The notes under the pieces: model-generated | Told to the model about the DNA's origin: nothing | The model's input: the letters and a program-made list of their open reading frames with translations, nothing else | Databases searched by the model: none | Translations under genes and position numbers: made by a program | Part shown: positions 46,095-58,518 of the stretch, piece by piece | Position numbering within the stretch: position 1 is the first letter of the stretch | Layout of the letters: the number at the start of each line of letters is the position of its first letter | Source of the DNA: Salvelinus alpinus | Lineage: Eukaryota > Chordata > Actinopteri > Salmoniformes > Salmonidae | DNA length: 64,000 nucleotides | Assembly (NCBI RefSeq): GCF_045679555.1 | Contig: NC_092087.1 | Span: forward strand, 21,319,925 to 21,383,924 | Direction of reading: 5' to 3'

Positions 46095-47550
46095 CAGTGC
46101 CGTTTTAGATGAGGGAGGACGATTTTTTATTCATGAGCATGGCCTTCTTTCTATTACAGCATATTGGATGACTGTCAATCATCTTCCATTCACCCAGTTC
46201 AATGTAACAGCGATAGGTTTAGGCTACTACATGATACTAACATTTTCCCTATACCCACCATGAGGTTGCTACAACCTAGCCTATGAATTAAAGTTTATAA
46301 CATAGGTGACACACTGACGGTGATATTCAATACCGCCTTGCACACTCTTGCCTGCATGTAGCTGATATAGGGTGTAATCATTAGTCCAAAAGTTGCAAAC
46401 AAGAGTTTCTATTGCGCAAATGTATGTGTGTTTATCCCCATTGTGTTCCATTTGCTTCTGTTTAAGATTTTTTTTTCAACAAAATCAGTTCAATGAATTA
46501 CACACCATATCACACGTAAACACAGTTCACTTTCATAGCAACCACGTTGTATTACTTCTCGTATGCGCTCTCCTCCTCTCACCTCTTCCCTTCCCTTGTG
46601 GACTTCAATGCACAACACATCAGCTGTATGTGACCAGGCATAAAAAAAACGTTCCAAGCCAAACCGCTACACACAGCCTACATCGTTGTCACCATATTTG
46701 CTAAAGTAACGTCATAGTCAGCATAGCTAATATAATTAACTGGTTAGTAAACCAGCTACAATCTTGCAGTAATGTTAGTGTACAGTCAGTTAGCAGTTAC
46801 ACCGGTGGGCCCCGGTGGCAATAAATTAGTAAAACCAGAAGCTTACCTTGACTTGGAAGAGTTCCAGTGTTGTGTTTGATAGTCATAGCCAGCTAGCTAA
46901 CATAGCATCCCTCTGTTTGAGCAGGGTGTTTCAGTAGACTGAACTAGCTAGCTGCATTTGCTAGTTAAGTAAGTGAAACTGAAAAATAATTATAATCTCT
47001 CTATTTCTCTCTTGCTTCTCCTTCATTTTGGAAGAAATACATTTTTTTCAAAACTGTGAAACTATTGTCTTTCTTTCTATTTGAGGCAACTACTCACCAC
47101 ATGTTATGCACTGTAGTGCTAGCTAGCAGTAGCTTATGCTTTCAGTACTAGATTAATTCTCTGATCCTTTGATTGGGGAGACAACATGTCAGTTCATGCT
47201 GCAAGAGCTCTGATAGGTTGGAGGACATCCTCCAGAAGTTGTCATATTACTATGTAAGTCCATGGAAGTGGGTGAGATCCACAAGCCTCCTAAGTTTTGT
47301 ATTGAAGTCAATGTACAGAGAGGAGGACAGAAGCTAGCTGCACTGGCTACACCATGGTGCTACAGAGTGCTGTGGAGGCTACTGTAGACCTTCTTTGAAA
47401 AATAGTGTGTTTTAATCAATTATTTGGTGACGTGATTATATTTACTATAGTTTCATCTAAAAAGGATAACTTTTGTAATGTTTATTTTATTTTTATGAAA
47501 TTCACTGAGGAGGGTGGTCCTCCCCTTCCTCTTCTGAGGATCCTCTACTG
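46095..47550. mobile_element. probable non-autonomous DNA element in the setmar intron
   Basis: Left end CAGTGCCGTTTTAGATGAGG and right end CTTCTGAGGATCCTCTACTG are loosely inverted (CAGT...GAGG). The interior resembles sequence common in salmonid genomes (ATGGAAGTGGGTGAGATCC, TGCTACAGAGTGCTGTGGAG, AATTATTTGGTGACGTGATT). No transposase and no clear target duplication. It makes up over half of the 2557-bp intron. Confidence 0.45.
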
Positions 47551-47755
47551 TTTACAATCGATTAAACCAAAGGGAAACTGTGTAGTAATGATAATGGGCT
47601 TACATTTATACAGTTACTTGACTGTGTCCAGCTCACTATTAATCACCTAAATTGAAACTAGACAGTCAGGGAGTATCGCAAATTCCAAATACAATGGCTA
47701 GAGGACAATCTTTTGCAAATTCTGATGACAAGGAAATTATTTATAACCAATTTTC

Positions 47756-47826
47756 AGTGCGGCCCTCCGGACCTCATTGAAGACCAAATGCGGTCCCCAT
47801 GGCAAAATGAGTTTGACACCCCTGCT
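47756..47826 (-). mobile_element. hAT-like element end fragment
   Basis: GTGCGGCCCTCCGGACC...AAATGAGTTTGACACCCCTG. On the minus strand it starts CAGGGGTGTCAAACTCATTT, a typical hAT-type terminal sequence. Only a short piece is present, in the intron. Confidence 0.6.
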
Positions 47827-48281
47827 GTAGACACTGGTATAAAGAACAGCTGTAGATCTTCATTCAGGCTGTCTAAACTGTTTTCTGCCAGCTGGTGGCA
47901 GCACAATATCATCACTGGCCACCACTTGGATTGTCTGGGTGAAATGGAGAGAATCTGAAATAGGCTATTGTAACTACTGAACCTTCGGAACTGCACCACT
48001 TTACAATCTCCTTACATGTCTTTCTCTTTCTCACCACGGCTTGCTTAAAGGAACATAGCTATGCAGGATTGGATGATATTACAGGGAAGAAAAAACATAG
48101 CTTCTATGTGTGATTGAAGAAGCTTTTTCTCTGTAACTATGTCCTCTAAACAAGTGAAATCCCCCAGAGCCTAATATCTTGAGTGGTTGTTTTTATTATT
48201 GTTTTAAATTGGTCTGATTACCTTTGTATCTGATAAAAAAAACTTCAGTCCCCTGTCCTCCATCTGTCTCTTTGGTTTCAG

Positions 48282-49091
48282 TATTCTCCAGAGAACATCC
48301 AGGGGCCAGGATGTGACATAGACCCCAGTGAGGTGACTCTTCCTGGATGCTCCTGCCACGCCCACTCCTGCCTTACAGAGAGCTGCTCCTGCCTGCAGAC
48401 ATACGGACAGACATGCAGACAAACGTACGACAGCCACGGCCGACTCCAAGACCAGGTGGATACAGAGACTGGTTACTGCAGGCCTGTGTTTGAGTGTAAC
48501 GCCTTGTGTGGCTGTAGTGAGGCCTGCTGTAACCGGGTGGTCCAGAGAGGCCTGGGGCTCAAGTTGTGTGTCTACCCCACAGAGGACAGGGGCTGGGGGA
48601 TGCGGGCGCTGGAGCCCATCCCCTGTGGAACCTTTGTGTGTGAGTATGCCGGGGAGGTGATCGGCTTTGAGGAGGCCAGACGCAGACAGCTTGCTCAGGG
48701 GCTTGAGGACAACAACTACATCATTGCTGTGCGGGAGTATGCTGGTCAGGGCCAGGTCAGTGAGACCTTTGTGGACCCAACTGTGGTTGGGAATGTGGGG
48801 CGTTTTCTGAACCACTCCTGCCAACCCAACCTGTTCATGGTGCCTGTCCGGGTGCACTCCCTGGTGCCCAGGCTGGCCCTGTTCGCTGGCAGGGACATCA
48901 CCCCTCAGGAGGAGCTCACATTTGACTACTCAGGGGGCTATAGCAATATGTCCTCTGTGGAGAGGTTGGTCCAGAGTGACCCTGGGACAGAGGCCAGTGA
49001 GACAGGTACCCTCCAGAGGAAACCATGCCACTGTGGTGCCCAGAACTGTTCCCAATTTCTGCCACTGGATTTATCTGTTCTCAACAATTAG
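48282..49091 (+). CDS. setmar: setmar exon 2: pre-SET, SET and post-SET domains
   Basis: Acceptor TTTGGTTTCAG at 48281, then 269 codons to the stop. With exon 1 the protein is about 304 residues. The pre-SET zinc cluster is visible (CSCHAHSC, ESCSC, FECNALCGCSEACCNR), then SET (RGWGMRALEPIPCGTFVCEY; NHSCQPN near residue 212; ELTFDYSG near 247-251) and post-SET (CHCGAQNC near 284). These are the S-adenosylmethionine- and lysine-channel motifs of an active SUV39-type methyltransferase; human SETMAR is reported to methylate H3K36. Every motif is present, so it is likely functional. The stop follows the post-SET, and no mariner transposase is joined: the Hsmar1 fusion is a primate feature. Linkage to lrrn1 matches human 3p26. 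Confidence 0.93.
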   Translation, partial: YSPENIQGPGCDIDPSEVTLPGCSCHAHSCLTESCSCLQTYGQTCRQTYDSHGRLQDQVDTETGYCRPVFECNALCGCSEACCNRVVQRGLGLKLCVYPTEDRGWGMRALEPIPCGTFVCEYAGEVIGFEEARRRQLAQGLEDNNYIIAVREYAGQGQVSETFVDPTVVGNVGRFLNHSCQPNLFMVPVRVHSLVPRLALFAGRDITPQEELTFDYSGGYSNMSSVERLVQSDPGTEASETGTLQRKPCHCGAQNCSQFLPLDLSVLNN

Positions 49092-51403
49092 ATTAGAGGG
49101 ATGCATTTATTTGGTAAATGTTTATAAATTGATATTTTGATATTTGAAGTGATCATGTTGTACTGGAAAGGAGAGACACTGCACTGAACCCTTTTTTTTG
49201 TCATTTCTGTTGAATACAACTCTCTCATTCTAATGTATGTTTATTTTATTAAATGTCAGTCCATGTGTCTTTGCACCCGTGTGACAGTTCTGTGCGAACA
49301 GCATCATCCATCATTTTAGATTGGTTTGTATGACATCCGTGGCATCACTAACCCAGGCTTCTGGGGTATTCATCCTATGCTTACCAGTGTGGCATCCATC
49401 TGGATTAAAGGGGAAATCTGGGATTGGTGCATCCATCTAGATTAAAGGGGAAATCTAGGATTGGTGCATCCATTTTGAATTCATACTGTCATTGATTATA
49501 AAGGGCTCATGAGCTTAGTTCAACTGTCTTAACCCATCAGAACCCAAGCTATAAGCCTGTTTTACTAGTTTTTTTGTAAACAATGTAATTCTAAACAAAC
49601 ACTGTATAGTTTCAAAACATGGTTAAAATGTAATTGATGGTCAGTAGCTCTCTATCAATTTTAGAGTGGATACATTTCTCCAGCCCCAACTCTCAGCTGT
49701 TTACCATAGCAAGTGCCAGGGTGCCATTTATGATGACCCACTTTTCTGTCACGACTGCCCACTATCTCACTGTCCCCACCCTCTTTCTGTTGGATGGCAT
49801 CGCTGATCTGATATAAAGATACAGCATTTCTATCACAAAGTATAAACTTCATCTGTGTTGTGCAGACCAGCTAAAAGCTCTCTCTGTCAGAGAGTACTTG
49901 TGCTATGTGGGGCACGTCCCACCAGACCTAGCTATCAAAACACTTCAGTCCACAAGTGGCCTATATATAAGCCCTCGCCCCATATCTCACTGACAGCAGA
50001 TTCATCTAGCAGGTCTTTATATTAACTATGCACTGACTGATATTGACTACAGCAAAAGAGGGGTCTGGCTTTGTAGGGTTTTGTATACTTATAAGAATCA
50101 TATGTGCTCATCTGCTCATAGATTGGCATAACAATGTTGTATGCAAAGCCATTTCTCTCTCAAAAGACATCCATTTAACCGTAAAAGATATAGAGCATAC
50201 ACGTTGGTGGTATCTTGTCTCCATCCCTCAACTTTACAAATATCTCTGTGGTCTTTCAACACAGTGTCCTCCTGAAGGTATCTTCAGCTCTTCATAGGAG
50301 CCAAGAATCTCCAGAGGTGTGAGCAATTAAGAAGGGCCGGAGGGTATTTTAATATAGTAACAGGTCTTATTCCCCTGCCACGGGAGGGGCCAAGGTGTCC
50401 TGCTTTACTGGGACCATTCTTAAATCAGGCCCCTCCTCTCAAACTGCCCCACTTTCAGTCTAGACCCGCTTTCATCCCAGCTGCTTATTAATATCCACAT
50501 CTAGGTTAATTAGCACAGAGACCGTGGTGTGTTCCATCCAGAAATAAGACCAGCACTCCAGTCACGTTGGGGGACGGAGGAGAGCAGTGTGGCTCAACCA
50601 CTGGGTGGACTCATTTTACTTCACCCAGGACAAAGGGTTGGCGGAATTGTCACATTTTAGACCATCCTATTGGTCCTAAAGTAAATCTTTGTCCAGCTGG
50701 GGCACCATACGAGCTGAAATGAATGCACCCATCCTCTCTAACATGGTTTGGAGATGGAAGGCCTAAGCCAATCAGAGTTAACCATCAGGTGGATTTGTTT
50801 TTCTTTGTTAGAGAGAGAGATTAACTTTAATGCATCAACCTACATTTTTTTCTCAGCTAACGTATGAGGGTTCCCTTTGCTCTATTTGTTTAGTTATGTT
50901 TGGTTAAGGTCCACATTTTCCATGGCAACCCTTCTGCTGTCATCCCACTCCTATCACAGGTGGCACAGCATATCACAGAAACACCTTTGACCAGTGACAT
51001 TTTGCTTTAATCAAGGTAGCGGTCTGGTTGGTATGTGTCAGACGGTAACAGCTATTTTGGACAGGTGATTGGACACCAAGGTTTATTTATTTATTAGGTT
51101 TATTTGAGATGGACAATGTACAACAAAACATACGTTTCAGCGTATGAGAAGTGATGTGTTGCACCAGATTTAACTGACAGCTAATTTACATCTGCAGTCA
51201 CCGGTTGTAGGCATGGTGCAGGCAGGCAGTGTTCCACACAAACTGTTCAGGACTGGAGCTGGAACTCAGTGCCTCATTCCCAGGACAGTCACCTAGCAAC
51301 CAGCAGTTAACCACATGATATGAACTTCCTCCTGGTGATTACAGTCACACTAGTCACAACACTTAAGAGGGACAGACATTTATTGTAGACTACAGTAAGG
51401 TTA
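49092..51403. other. setmar 3' flank; no further gene recognised
   Basis: ATTAAA near 49249 is a possible poly(A) signal for setmar. A 37-bp unit (CATCCATCTGGATTAAAGGG...) is duplicated in tandem at 49393-49466. The remaining 2 kb shows no supported feature. Confidence 0.4.
49393..49466. repeat. 37-bp tandem duplication
   Basis: Two copies of a 37-bp unit starting CATCCATCT, with two differences (TGGATT/TAGATT and CTGGGA/CTAGGA), followed by a partial third start. Confidence 0.85.
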
Positions 51404-52474
51404 TACCCAGCTAGCACATTTGGTTCCTTGGAAGTTGTGGGAATGTACGTTTTTGTTTCCCCATTTGTTCTGGTTACGAAGCCATACGTTTCCTGACCTT
51501 TAAACGGAACGTTTTCTAAATTTCGCCTGTTCTGGGAACGTTAATTGTTAGGTTGCAGGGAGGTTCTGTGAACGTTTTGCTATGGTTCCCTGAAAGTTTT
51601 CCTGGGAGGCTTTGTTAAGGTTCTGAGAGCTAATTAAATTACGTTCTTTGAAAATGTTTCAATAAGAATTTTATTAACACTGCTAGCTTAGGTTAACTGT
51701 TTTGAACTCAAGCACAGAGAGGACACATGGGAATTCATTTGTTTAGTCATTAATCATGCAAACAGATCAAATGTTTTATTGTTCTATGACATCAGTGAGA
51801 TTCAAACCTATGGTCTTCTACTCTCTATCCAGGGAATTAGTCCACTGCGCTACCAGGATGGAGCTAGTGTGCCATGTTTTTTTCAACTCATACAAAACTG
51901 TTCATTTTAGTCTATTCAAACGGACTCGATTTCAAAGAAAACAAGCACCCATTAAGATCACACCTGAACACACTTAACGAGATAGAGGATAGAGGGCGTT
52001 TTGTTGATGCTGAGAACGGAATGTATATGTTTTTAAATAAAAAATATATAATTTTCTTTGAACATTACTAATGTTTTCTTGTGTTTTTTTTATGGGAAGT
52101 TTTCTTAATGTTCTGAGCACATGCCTTTAAATAGAACCATGCGGAAACCTGCAGAAAACATTACTCTGAAGTACTGTTCCCACAGAAGAATGTTGTTTTT
52201 TAGCGTTCTCTGAATGATCTTGAGAATATGACTTTAAATAGAAACATGAGGAAACCTGCAGGAATGTTATGCCGAAGTACTGAAATTACTACAGAAGAAA
52301 GTTGTTTCTTAACATTCTCTGAATAATCTGAGAACATTACTTTAAATAGAACCATGAGGAAACTTGTAGGAAACATTATGGGAAGGTTGTATGCAAAATA
52401 ACCATAGGACAACCACGCTCTCACCAAGCTCTAAGAAACATATGGTTCTCAGAACGTTATGTGCTAGCTGGGTA
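51404..52474. mobile_element. non-autonomous TIR element with internal ~112-bp tandem units
   Basis: The left end TACCCAGCTAGCACATTTGG and the inverted right end TACCCAGCTAGCACATAACG form terminal inverted repeats. The right half has three tandem units of about 112 bp (motif AATAGAA.CATG.GGAAACCTG, near 52130, 52240 and 52350). No transposase. The interior includes a tRNA-like GATTCAAACC and CTGCGCTACCAG stretch around 51798-51857. Confidence 0.6.
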
Positions 52475-55400
52475 CTGTCCTTCTAAGCTACTGTCTGTCT
52501 ACAATATACAGTAGGTCATACCTGTACCATTTTAACTCTCTTTGAATGTATAGGGCCAAATGTTTTGCTCAATTCGTCATCTAAAATGAGCATGGTATAG
52601 CCTAGTAAGAAAGTGTATATTGTGCTCTATTTTATGAGTTCAGGGAGAATTTGTTATTGTCCTAGATGCATAGTACTGGTTGATCTAGTAGTTTGTCTTG
52701 ATCAAAATAAAAACTTGCCATAGTGATCTCCATACATATAATCAGCGGAATATTGAAGCCAGTGTTGTGGTGGTACACTTTCTGGATACTTTCTTTTGTG
52801 TGAGTGTCCAATGACACAATCTTTCCACCTTTTACAGCTCTTGGCTACAACTTAACTGGCCATTGCAGTGCCTTGTTTTCCACTGATGCTAGGTACATAA
52901 AGGGCTGCTAATATGACTTTAACGTGATAGAGACAATAAGAAGCGAGTGTAGAGGCTATTTCAGGATGAATCACCAGTGTAGTAATAAGGCCTGGCAGCC
53001 TGTCATCTCTGAAGTGGAGCACCTCTCTAATGAGGGAACAGATGTCATTGCCACCAAACTTGGGGCCAATTTTTTTTTTTATTGAGTCAACACAGATAAA
53101 AATAGATCTGTTGGGGCCACAGCTGGGAGAATAAAAAATGTAATTTCAAGAAAATAGTTCCAATAGTGTTTCAGGGCTTTGAAGTTGTTTTGTAGCTATT
53201 TGTATAGAGAAATTTGACAAAATCGTGTATCATCGAACCATTTGTGTTTTCTCTCTAAGATGTAACAATCCTATTACCAGTGTTCTCTCTCACCACAGTC
53301 CGTGATAATCTCTGATAATCTCTGATAATCTCTGATAATACAACACATTTGGTTGGACTGGAACATCTTTGTGTTATGTTTTCACACATTCCTTTGCCTT
53401 GAATTGTCCCTGTTTTGGTAGATGGATTGTCTACTGTATATTCATGAAACATATGTACATTGGGACAGTACAACGTTAGTATGTATAAGCATGACAGTGA
53501 AAGCTTGTCAGTGAGGCTGTAGCTCTGTCTGGTTTGTCGGCTGACTGAGTCTAAAGGAATTACCTGCTGTTAAAGGGGATCTGGTTCTATGGGTTAAATA
53601 GGTGAGTTGATCATTACCCCTGCATTGCTTTCTAGATGTTCACCTTGTTCAAAGGAGGGGCTCGTTGGTGCAGTCATCACACTCTTGAAATGTGGAGAAT
53701 CACACTCTTCCATTTTTAGGTCCACTAATTTAAATGCTGACAATCTGAGGCAAACACCACCTGGTAGACAATATGTTCTAGTTCATCTCTATTATGCTGA
53801 AATCAAGAGCATGGGGTGAAGAGACATTAGTATTTTGGTCTACAAAACGCGTATGACAATATACTGTACATATGAGCAGAATGAATGTCCCATGATATCA
53901 AGCATTTATTCTCTCACCCTTGAAGTGATGGGCTGTGTATTTCCTTTTACCAAAGATACAAGTAAATTCTAAATGCCTGCGAAGAATAATGTGTAGGAAA
54001 ATACATGATGTGAACATCATTTTTCACACTTTGAGAGCAGCAACAGAAATAATAGCACAAACCACTAGGCCTAATTAGAATCTCTGTAGCTGGTTTATTA
54101 AGCATGTTTCCGTAGGGGATAGCGAAGCCATTATACCGGCATAATTGTATTTTATTTTTAGTGAGGAAGAACTCTACACTGTAGGGCACAGCATCAGTTC
54201 CCGTTCTTTTGACAACAAGACCCACGTGAAACTGAACCCTAGACCTGTACTCTGAAGAGAGGAGAGGGCCGTGAAATTCATGAGAACGTGCTGGGTCACT
54301 AGACATTTGAAAAGCAACCGCATCTTGAATCTGTTGGGCATAAAAAATATATGTATCCTAAATTGTCATCTTCTCTCAACTCCAATTATAAGGGTTATTT
54401 TTTTCTCCCAACATCCTCATAGCCACTTTTGTCCTGTTTTTATCACTCGCATCTGCATGCAACTAAACCCAGAAACCTGTCTGTCCGCAGGCTGCTGTCC
54501 TACGACACATTCTAGCCAATAGCATTTGAAACATCCGATGTTATCAATGGGGGTATTCTACTTAATCTGGCATTTATTTTTACATTTCCGGCTTGGTTGA
54601 CGTGATGGGATGCAAATGAAGGGAGGACAGGGAGGAAAGGAAGTTGCTTTCAGAGAGCTCAGTACTCCCATGCAGGCATGGCTTATAGTGTAATGTAGAC
54701 GGGGGGGGGGGGGGGGGCACTTCTGTGATAGATAAACCAACCAGCCATGTTCTTTCCTCTGTCTCATTGGGATCTGAACCACATGGTTCATAACAGGGGT
54801 GTAAGGGGCTGGCTGCTCCAGTCTGGTAAACTCCATTAGCTTTGAACATGCAGCGGCTCCTCTGAAGAAAGAGCTGATTCATAGTCTGCACACCACACGT
54901 CGATGGAACGGGCTGCATGGGGAAAGCAGCATAGAGACTGTTGACAGTTATGTGTCTCGCCTGTCAGGGGAGAAAAATCTAAGTGGTTCTCTGGTAGACT
55001 GTTAGGGTCAAAAGTACAACACCCTGATGGAATGAATATTTCAGTGTTTGAAGAGCTTTCCTGGGTCTAACCTGATCTGCTCTGTTACATTCACTGTGTA
55101 GTGTAAGCTTCACATCGCCACAAAAACTAACTCGTGCCAAGAAGCCACATCAGTAGAGCAGAACATGGCGAAGACAGGATATAGTGGGTTACTGACCTTG
55201 AAACCTGGCACATTCTGAAAAACAACAAGTTTGACCCAACTTGCATACACAGAAGCTAGAGAAAGGTAGTATAATGCTAAACCTGAGGAATGGAGGAGAG
55301 AGGAACTGTCTCTGGAGTCATTGCTCCCAGCAGTGTCATGGTTCACTGCACCAGATACAGGAGACGGTGAGAAGCTAACACATCCTTAGTGCAGTGCTCC

Positions 55401-55849
55401 CTCTTCATATCCATTACCATGTCTTTCCATATAGTCGTGTTGTATTTCTCCTATCAAATGCACATCACTTATGGTGTGCTGGCCTGGGCCAAAGAAATAT
55501 TGTAATCAGAAAGTAGTGGCCATCTAGTTACATGAGAACTCAAGAGGGCTCACAGTTGGTCATCCACTACAAATGGAGACAGATTTCACCAGATAATGAC
55601 ACAAAACAAAGGCAGTACGTCTTTATTATGGAATATATCAGAGAGGAAGCTCATCATTATTTCCTCATAATAAAAGCAATAGCTGCATGGCTGCACATAA
55701 TACCAGAGTTTCTTTGTTGCTTTGGTTGTAATTGAGTTTGGCTTCGCTATTGTCATTTTGATCAATACTAGGATTAGATTAGAGACAGGGCCCACACAGA
55801 AATAACAACCTTGAGACTCAGACAAGGTTTGTGAATCAAGATAACCATC
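52475..55849. other. no gene recognised; small simple repeats
   Basis: About 3.4 kb with no supported gene. Contains four copies of a 10-bp unit (GATAATCTCT) at about 53302-53338 and a run of about 17 G at 54701-54717. Confidence 0.4.
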
Positions 55850-56511
55850 TACAGGTAACTGCTAAAATAAAGGAAACACCAACATAAAGTGTCTTAATAA
55901 GGCGTTGGGCACCACGAGCCAGAACAGCTTCAATGCACCTTGGCATAGATTCTACAAGTGTTTGGAACCCTATTGGAGGGATGTGACACCTACTTCCACG
56001 AGAAATTCCATCAATCTGTGTTTTGTTGATGGTGGTGGAAAACACAGTCTCATGCGCCGCTCCAGAATCTCCCTTGCTATTCGGGATCCCTACCCCATTG
56101 AAGTTGAAATGTAAAATGTTTCATGTAAGGGTTATAGTTAGGGTAAGGATAGGGTTTAAGGTTAGGGTTAGGGTTTAGGGTAGGGATCCCAGATAGCACT
56201 AACCCTCCAGAATCTCCCATAAGTGTTCAATTGGGTTGAGTTCTGGTGACTGAGATGGCCATGGCATATGGTTAACATTATTTTCATGCTCATCAAATCA
56301 TTCAGTGACCACTCATACAAAGCCATGGTAGCCAAAATAATTGCCTGCCCAGAATTGTTATACATTACCCTAATAATGATAGGATGTTAATTACTTAATT
56401 AACTCAGGGATCACACCTGCGTGTGGAAGCACGTGCTTTCAATACACTTTGTACATTATCCTTCATTTACTTACATTTCTAGTGTTTCCATTATTTTGGT
56501 ATTTACCTGTA
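55850..56511 (-). mobile_element. internally deleted Tc1-type transposon
   Basis: Left end TACAGGTAACTGCTAAAATA and inverted right end TACAGGTAAATACCAAAATA, each followed by A.GGAAACAC. The body retains minus-strand Tc1 transposase N-terminal-side sequence but the catalytic half is deleted. A second small element is inserted at 56075-56198. Confidence 0.7.
56075..56198. mobile_element. small inverted-repeat insert with telomere-like core
   Basis: TGCTATTCGGGATCCCTACC at the left and its near complement GGTAGGGATCCCAGATAGCA at the right enclose TTAGGG-like sequence (GGTTAGGGTTAGGGTTTAGG and variants). The host sequence CTCCAGAATCTCCC (14 bp) is repeated on both sides (56060-56073 and about 56205-56218). 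Confidence 0.6.
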
Positions 56512-57044
56512 CATTAACCCCTACACACAACTTTTGGCAGAGGAATGGCGTCAGGCCGGAACAGTCAGACACAGTTGTTCTAAAACTGCAAACATACACA
56601 CAAGCATTCACGTACACACATACTGCACATTCCCTCAAATCTCACATACACACACCCACACACATGGGGAATGCATTTAGTCATCCCACTCTCTGTTTAA
56701 CATTCTGTGCATTAAGTAGTTGTTGCAGTCTTTTCTGTGTGAGAACAGAAAGGAACAGAAAATCCTATCAGAAACAGACACGTCCCAGAGTGCTAAAGGC
56801 CATATCCACCATAAGCCAGACTGTCAGTGTTTCTGGCTTTGTCACTGTCGCTAAGCTGCCTGTCTATGACCATTTACTGATAAAATAATCTATCTCGATG
56901 TCTGAGCAGTTTGTTGTTTTAGTTTAGCTGTGGGAAGAATAACTCTCTGGATAAAGCAAACACTACCAAATATCCCTATTCCTTCGTATGCTCATAACCA
57001 TATGATTCTTATTAGAAACAGGGCTGACTGCTCTCTTGATAAAA
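56512..57044. other. no gene recognised
   Basis: CA-rich low-complexity sequence near 56590-56665. Otherwise unremarkable. Confidence 0.4.
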
Positions 57045-57140
57045 GGCCTTATTTAAGCAATAAGCCTCGAGGGGGTGTGGTATGTGGCCAATATACCACG
57101 GCTAAGGGCTGTTCTTAAGCACAACGCAACGCGGAGTGCC
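57045..57140. mobile_element. fragment of a palindromic salmonid MITE
   Basis: GTGTGGTATGTGGCCAATAT ACCACGGCTAAGGGCTGTTC-type sequence, with an internal short palindrome (GGTAT..GGCCAATATACC). The opposite arm seems absent. Confidence 0.4.
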
Positions 57141-57971
57141 TGGATTGGCTGATTGGTTAAAACCGCATTCCAACCGGTGTCTAATCCACCGATGCCGATT
57201 TACTCTGTTCCATCTGACTGCGCAATCCACTGTCTCATCAGTCTAGCCAAACAATTTATAAACTTGATCTCTATTATAAAAAGCATCTAGACATTATCTC
57301 ACATTTCTTTTAGACTAACATTTCGTTTTCAACAGCGGAGATTTGTATACACCTTGCTGTCTTTCTCTCCGACATTTGCAACATTGTTTCAATATTCAAA
57401 TCTCCAGCTGTCCCATAGTAATGAACGTGTCGGGAGTCTGGACTAGAAAGACAGGGAGGCAGCGTTTCTCATCCAGTTGAAATCATGAATCAGCTGGCGT
57501 AATTTTTATGGATATATACAAAGAAATGTCAATTGAAAAAAGGTAAAACAAAATGAAGTACAGCTGGTTTGCAGTCTTTCCAGCTTCAGTTTGGAGTGTT
57601 TGCTGTGTTGTTAGCTAGCTCCTCTGAACAACAGTGTCCTGACTAGTGAGCACATATTCTATGCCAGGCGAAATCGCTCCTCAATAGCTCCTCAATAGCT
57701 CAATAGCTCCATGTTATGGATGTATCTAAATGAAATGTCTCTAGAAAACAACTTCAAACAAGTGCAAATACAGCTACTTTACTGTTATTCTGGCTTCACT
57801 TTATGACATCACTGTAAGTTAGCCATAGTTGGCTAGCTAGCAAGGGATAAGAACGATGCCAGCCAGTATGGCAATGGAACATTTAGAATGAACGAATGGG
57901 TTGCTTCCACAGATCCAGAACAAAAAGACTGAACGGCTGGGTCGCGTCTCTAGCAACCGAACCAATAGAAC
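57141..57971. other. no gene recognised
   Basis: About 830 bp. A short tandem of CTCAATAGCT units lies at about 57680-57710. AGAAC at 57967-57971 is the target duplication of the next LTR. Confidence 0.4.
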
Positions 57972-58360
57972 TGTTACGGCTGATTTCCTCCTCTTCGTCT
58001 GAAGAGGAGGTGTAGGGATCGGACCAAGACGCAGAGTGGAAAGTGTCCATGTTTTATTATCAAATAAACTGAACACTACACGAAACAAAATAACAAAAGA
58101 GAATCTAACTGACAAACAGTCCCGTGTGGCACAACTACTGACACGGAAAACAAACACCCACAAAACACACGTGAAACCCAGGCTGCCTAAGTATGATTCT
58201 CAATCAGGGACAACGATTGACAGCTGCCTCTGATTGAGAATCATACCAGGCTGAACACAAAATCCCAACATAGAAAATCACACATAGACAACCCACCCAA
58301 CTCACGCCCTGACCAACTAAATAAATACAAAACAAGGGAAAACAGGTCAGGAACGTGACA
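57972..58360 (-). mobile_element. solo LTR (copy C), minus orientation
   Basis: The plus strand reads TGTTACGG...ACGTGACA, flanked by perfect 5-bp duplications AGAAC at 57967-57971 and 58361-58365. On the minus strand: palindrome (arms about 58192-58209 and 58228-58245), TATA-like box, AATAAA at 58058-58053, then ATG at 58050-58048 opening the leader MDTFHSASWSDPYTSSSDEE to the LTR end. Confidence 0.92.
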
Positions 58361-58518
58361 AGAACGAACAACCAGCCGGCTTGAGTACCAACCCTAGATT
58401 TGTGTCGGGACTATATCTTGTGGAAGGATGAAATTGTATGAATAAATTAATCAAAATAATGTTTTAAATTAAAATATGTCAATCATTATACGAATATTTT
58501 GGTAACCCATGGTATAAA

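Noticed and set aside
49092..51403. A mariner transposase exon downstream of setmar, as in primates
   Set aside because: No DDE-type frame or mariner ends were seen on either strand in the 3' flank. The setmar stop follows the post-SET directly.
56130..56185. Interstitial telomere from a chromosome fusion
   Set aside because: The TTAGGG-like tract is short, degenerate and enclosed by inverted repeats inside a Tc1, so it is part of a small mobile insert.
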